Assembly (NCBI GenBank): GCA_001819095.1
Contig: MHLS01000015.1
Coordinates: 1 to 7,631 of the forward strand
Length of the DNA stretch: 7,631 bases
Direction: 5' to 3'
Origin: Candidatus Lloydbacteria bacterium RIFCSPLOWO2_02_FULL_54_12
Lineage (GTDB): Bacteria; Patescibacteriota; Minisyncoccia; Phycocordibacterales; UBA6899
Each line of letters opens with the position of its first letter. The first letter of the stretch is position 1. The notes under the pieces were generated by a model that searched no databases, was not told the origin of the DNA, and was given only the letters and a program-made list of their open reading frames with translations. Positions 5,982-7,631 of this stretch are shown here, piece by piece. The translations under genes and the position numbers were made by a program.

Positions 5982-6341
5982 GTGAAACCTTCACACCTTA
6001 GCGGTTTTTGTGTTGTGTCACACGTCCACCTTCTTTCCAAGAACGGCGGAAGTCGCGCGGGATATCACTGCCCCAACTGCGGATGCTTCTACGCTGAAGG
6101 CAACTTCACTATCGAAAATACCACTCATGTGCTCGGGCTCACGGAGCGAAAGGTCTGTTGCGGAAAAGAACTCCCGACACCACAACTGTTTGAGACCCTT
6201 GGTGAAGTACGTGAATTTATTTCCGAACTTGTTGCATCGGGTGTACAACGGAAGGCGACGCTGATCGACCGACGCTCCCTCCTCCTGGCCCATTTCAACA
6301 GAAAACTCGTAATGGAGCAAAAGAGAAAAACGTACCACTGA
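5982..6341 (+). CDS. Small putative zinc-ribbon protein
   Basis: A 119-residue protein starting at GTG 5982 and chosen because AAGGA ends 8 nt upstream. C30-x2-C33 (CPNCG) with C35, and a later C59-C60 (VCCGKELP), look like a zinc-ribbon or rubredoxin-like knuckle pair, although the second knuckle has adjacent cysteines instead of the normal CxxC. Residues 68-90 (FETLGEVREFISELVASG) are probably helical and the C-terminus is basic (MEQKRKTYH). No transmembrane span is evident, so it should be cytoplasmic. It has its own promoter, and a terminator whose stem begins within the stop codon. Nucleic-acid binding is possible from the charge and ribbon but is inference; no family is recognised. A 106-codon antisense frame exists here but lacks such signals. 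Confidence 0.7.
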   Translation: MKPSHLSGFCVVSHVHLLSKNGGSRAGYHCPNCGCFYAEGNFTIENTTHVLGLTERKVCCGKELPTPQLFETLGEVREFISELVASGVQRKATLIDRRSLLLAHFNRKLVMEQKRKTYH

Positions 6342-6366
6342 TCCGCCTTAGGGCGGATCTTCTTTT
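6340..6366 (+). terminator. Intrinsic terminator overlapping two stop codons
   Basis: GATCCGCC (6340-6347), loop TTAG, and GGCGGATC (6352-6359) form a perfect 8-bp stem followed by TTCTTTTT. It ends the zinc-ribbon gene, whose TGA (6339-6341) overlaps the stem. The TAA of the converging rarA gene (6348-6350) lies in the loop, so one arm codes the last rarA residues. The minus strand has no T-tract after the stem, so it terminates rightward transcription only. Confidence 0.88.
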
Positions 6367-7505
6367 TCCGACCTTTTCTTCAAGTATTTCTTTCCTTTCA
6401 GTTCATCGGGGAGATAGCTTTCTTTATCATATTTCTCATATCCTTCTCCGTAGCCAAGCTCTTTCATCAGCTTGGTCGGTGCGTTCCTTATATTGAGCGG
6501 TATCGGGAGATTGCCGTGTATTGCAACATCTTCTTTCGCGGCAAGAAGCGCATCGTAGGCACTCCGGTCCTTTTTACATCCCGCAAGATAGGCCACGCCG
6601 TGGACGAGATTGATCGCGCATTCGGGGTAACCTATCGTCTCGCACGCACGAAAGACCGCGTTGGCAACGACGAGCGCCGTCGGCTGTGCGAGGCCGATAT
6701 CTTCGCTCGCAAAAACGACCATGCGCCGCGCAATGAAGAGCGGGTCTTCCCCCGCCTCGACCATCCGCGCCAAGTAATAGATCGCCGCGTCGGACTGCCC
6801 CGCGCGCATGCTTTTGATGAAAGCGGAAATAGTGTTGTGATGCTCCTCGCCACGTTGGTCGTAACGCAGATGGCGTGACTGAATAGCTTGTTTGAAATGC
6901 TCGACGGTCGGGGTCTTATAGAACTGAAGCGTTTGTTCCAAGACCGAGAGTGCGGTGCGTGCATCGCCGCCCGACATGAGAATGAGCCAGTCGCGCGCTT
7001 TCGCATCGATCTTCACCTTCGTCCGTGCGAGGATCTGCCGCATCTCATCCGCCGAGTGCTCGTTGAGCACAAAGACCCTGCAACGAGAGAGGAGCGCCGG
7101 TATGACCTCGAAACTCGGATTCTCGGTGGTGGCACCGACCAAAGTGAGTCGTCCGCTCTCGACGAAGGGCAGAAGGTAGTCCTGCTGTGCCTTGTTGAAA
7201 CGATGGATCTCGTCGAGAAAGAGCACCTTCGAGTGATCGCCGGCATCTTCGTCGATGATAGCCCTGATGTCACCCTTCCCCGCAGAGACGGCGGAAAGTT
7301 CATAGAATTTCGCACGGAGACTTTTTGCGTAGATGCGTGCAAGCGTCGTCTTGCCGACACCCGGCGGCCCCCAGAGAATGAAGGAAAAAAGATGACCCGC
7401 TTCCGTCGCAACGCGAAGCGGCTTATCTTTGCCGACAAGATGCTCCTGACCGACGAATTCGTCGAGCGTCGTCGGGCGCAGGCGTGAAGCGAGTGGTTCG
7501 GACAT
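6348..7505 (-). CDS. rarA: Replication-associated recombination protein RarA (MgsA), AAA+ ATPase
   Basis: A 385-residue clamp-loader-like AAA+ ATPase (RarA/MgsA, the bacterial relative of Mgs1/WRNIP1) that acts at stalled or gapped replication forks and in homology with the clamp-loader and RuvB families. Walker A is GPPGVGKT (46-53), Walker B LFLDEIHR (95-102), sensor 1 lies in GATTENPSF (124-132), the arginine finger is in LLSRC (R141) and sensor 2 in GGDAR (179-183). The C-terminal oligomerisation part is recognisable from SEDIGLAQP, YPECAINLVHGVAYLAG and IRNAPTKLMKELGYG. It is somewhat shorter than typical members (about 420-450 residues), mainly at the tail. The start at 7505 matches the family N-terminus (PLASRLRP, DEFVGQEHLVG). 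No Shine-Dalgarno sequence is seen; TTGGTA, 17 nt, TAGCAT lies just upstream. It is a single gene converging on the zinc-ribbon gene. Confidence 0.96.
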   Translation of the reverse strand: MSEPLASRLRPTTLDEFVGQEHLVGKDKPLRVATEAGHLFSFILWGPPGVGKTTLARIYAKSLRAKFYELSAVSAGKGDIRAIIDEDAGDHSKVLFLDEIHRFNKAQQDYLLPFVESGRLTLVGATTENPSFEVIPALLSRCRVFVLNEHSADEMRQILARTKVKIDAKARDWLILMSGGDARTALSVLEQTLQFYKTPTVEHFKQAIQSRHLRYDQRGEEHHNTISAFIKSMRAGQSDAAIYYLARMVEAGEDPLFIARRMVVFASEDIGLAQPTALVVANAVFRACETIGYPECAINLVHGVAYLAGCKKDRSAYDALLAAKEDVAIHGNLPIPLNIRNAPTKLMKELGYGEGYEKYDKESYLPDELKGKKYLKKRSEKEDPP

Positions 7506-7511
7506 GAGACC

Positions 7512-7540
7512 ATGCTACTACCCGAAACCGGAAGTACCAA
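7512..7540 (-). promoter_or_regulatory. Candidate promoter for rarA
   Basis: On the minus strand TTGGTA and TAGCAT are separated by 17 nt, each matching the sigma-70 consensus at four of six positions. The -10 box ends 6 nt before ATG 7505, so transcription would start at or next to the A of the start codon. The boxes are weak; the support is the spacing and the absence of a ribosome binding site. Confidence 0.3.
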
Positions 7541-7572
7541 GTATGCACTCACCCGCCTTCGGATTCAGGGAA

Positions 7573-7603
7573 TTGACAACGCCTGATAGTCCGTCAATAT
7601 GGA
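7573..7603 (+). promoter_or_regulatory. Possible rightward promoter at the right edge
   Basis: A consensus TTGACA (7573-7578) is followed after 19 nt by TATGGA (7598-7603), longer than the preferred spacing. ATTGAC (7572-7577) and GTCAAT (7593-7598) also form an inverted repeat that could bind a regulator. An ATG at 7617 opens a frame to the window end, but only five codons are visible, so no gene is called. Confidence 0.25.
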
Positions 7604-7631
7604 GCAAAGAGCGGGTATGTCTCACGGGGGG

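Noticed and set aside
6888..7487. A 199-codon plus-strand frame opposite rarA
   Set aside because: It is the antisense shadow of a well conserved AAA+ ATPase.

Overview
The window looks like a chromosomal piece of a small-genome bacterium, most likely of the Candidate Phyla Radiation (Patescibacteria, Parcubacteria-like). The main pointer is the large secreted protein at the left edge. Its N-terminal domain (SYQGRL ... RDGVFNVNIGD ... PRLRIASNAFAQLAG), its Ser/Thr/Ala-rich repeats (QLSFTNATGTS, SSTIQ.L.ST) and its LTSADWNTFNNK segment are a style I associate with predicted Parcubacteria surface proteins. This assignment rests on recognition, not on a search. No ribosomal RNA, tRNA, CRISPR array, transposase or phage structural gene was recognised.

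Layout. Positions 1-2089 (minus strand) hold the 5' 696 codons of the repeat-rich surface protein, which runs off the left end; a good sigma-70-like promoter sits directly upstream. Positions 2129-3948 are about 1.8 kb without a convincing gene. They contain several hairpins, a perfect 14-bp palindrome, and a very strong Shine-Dalgarno sequence that drives only a 7-codon reading frame ending Pro-UGA at a hairpin. Positions 4010-4459 (plus) encode a small Cys-rich membrane protein with its own promoter, ribosome binding site and terminator. The terminator at 4467-4495 has U-tracts on both sides and also serves the converging minus-strand operon.

That operon (5894 down to 4533) has three genes: a 33-residue single-span membrane peptide, a cation diffusion facilitator (CDF) metal transporter lacking the usual C-terminal cytoplasmic domain, and a signal-peptide-bearing, C-terminally anchored extracytoplasmic protein of YtkA-like appearance. 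Together they suggest export of a divalent metal plus handling of it outside the membrane. Divergent from it, 5982-6341 (plus) encodes a small putative zinc-ribbon protein. Its terminator hairpin also contains the stop codon of the converging gene. That gene (7505-6348, minus) is a nearly full-length RarA/MgsA AAA+ ATPase, a replication-fork maintenance clamp-loader homologue. The last 125 bases hold a possible rightward promoter and nothing else certain.

A recurring trait is that minus-strand genes have -10-like boxes only about 6-12 nt before their start codon and no Shine-Dalgarno sequence, suggesting leaderless mRNAs. The two plus-strand genes instead have clear AAGGGG or AAGGA ribosome binding sites. 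I saw no complete, recognisable new defence or mobile system. The most unusual items are the CTD-less CDF operon, the long gene-free gap with its mini-ORF and hairpin, and the repeat protein.
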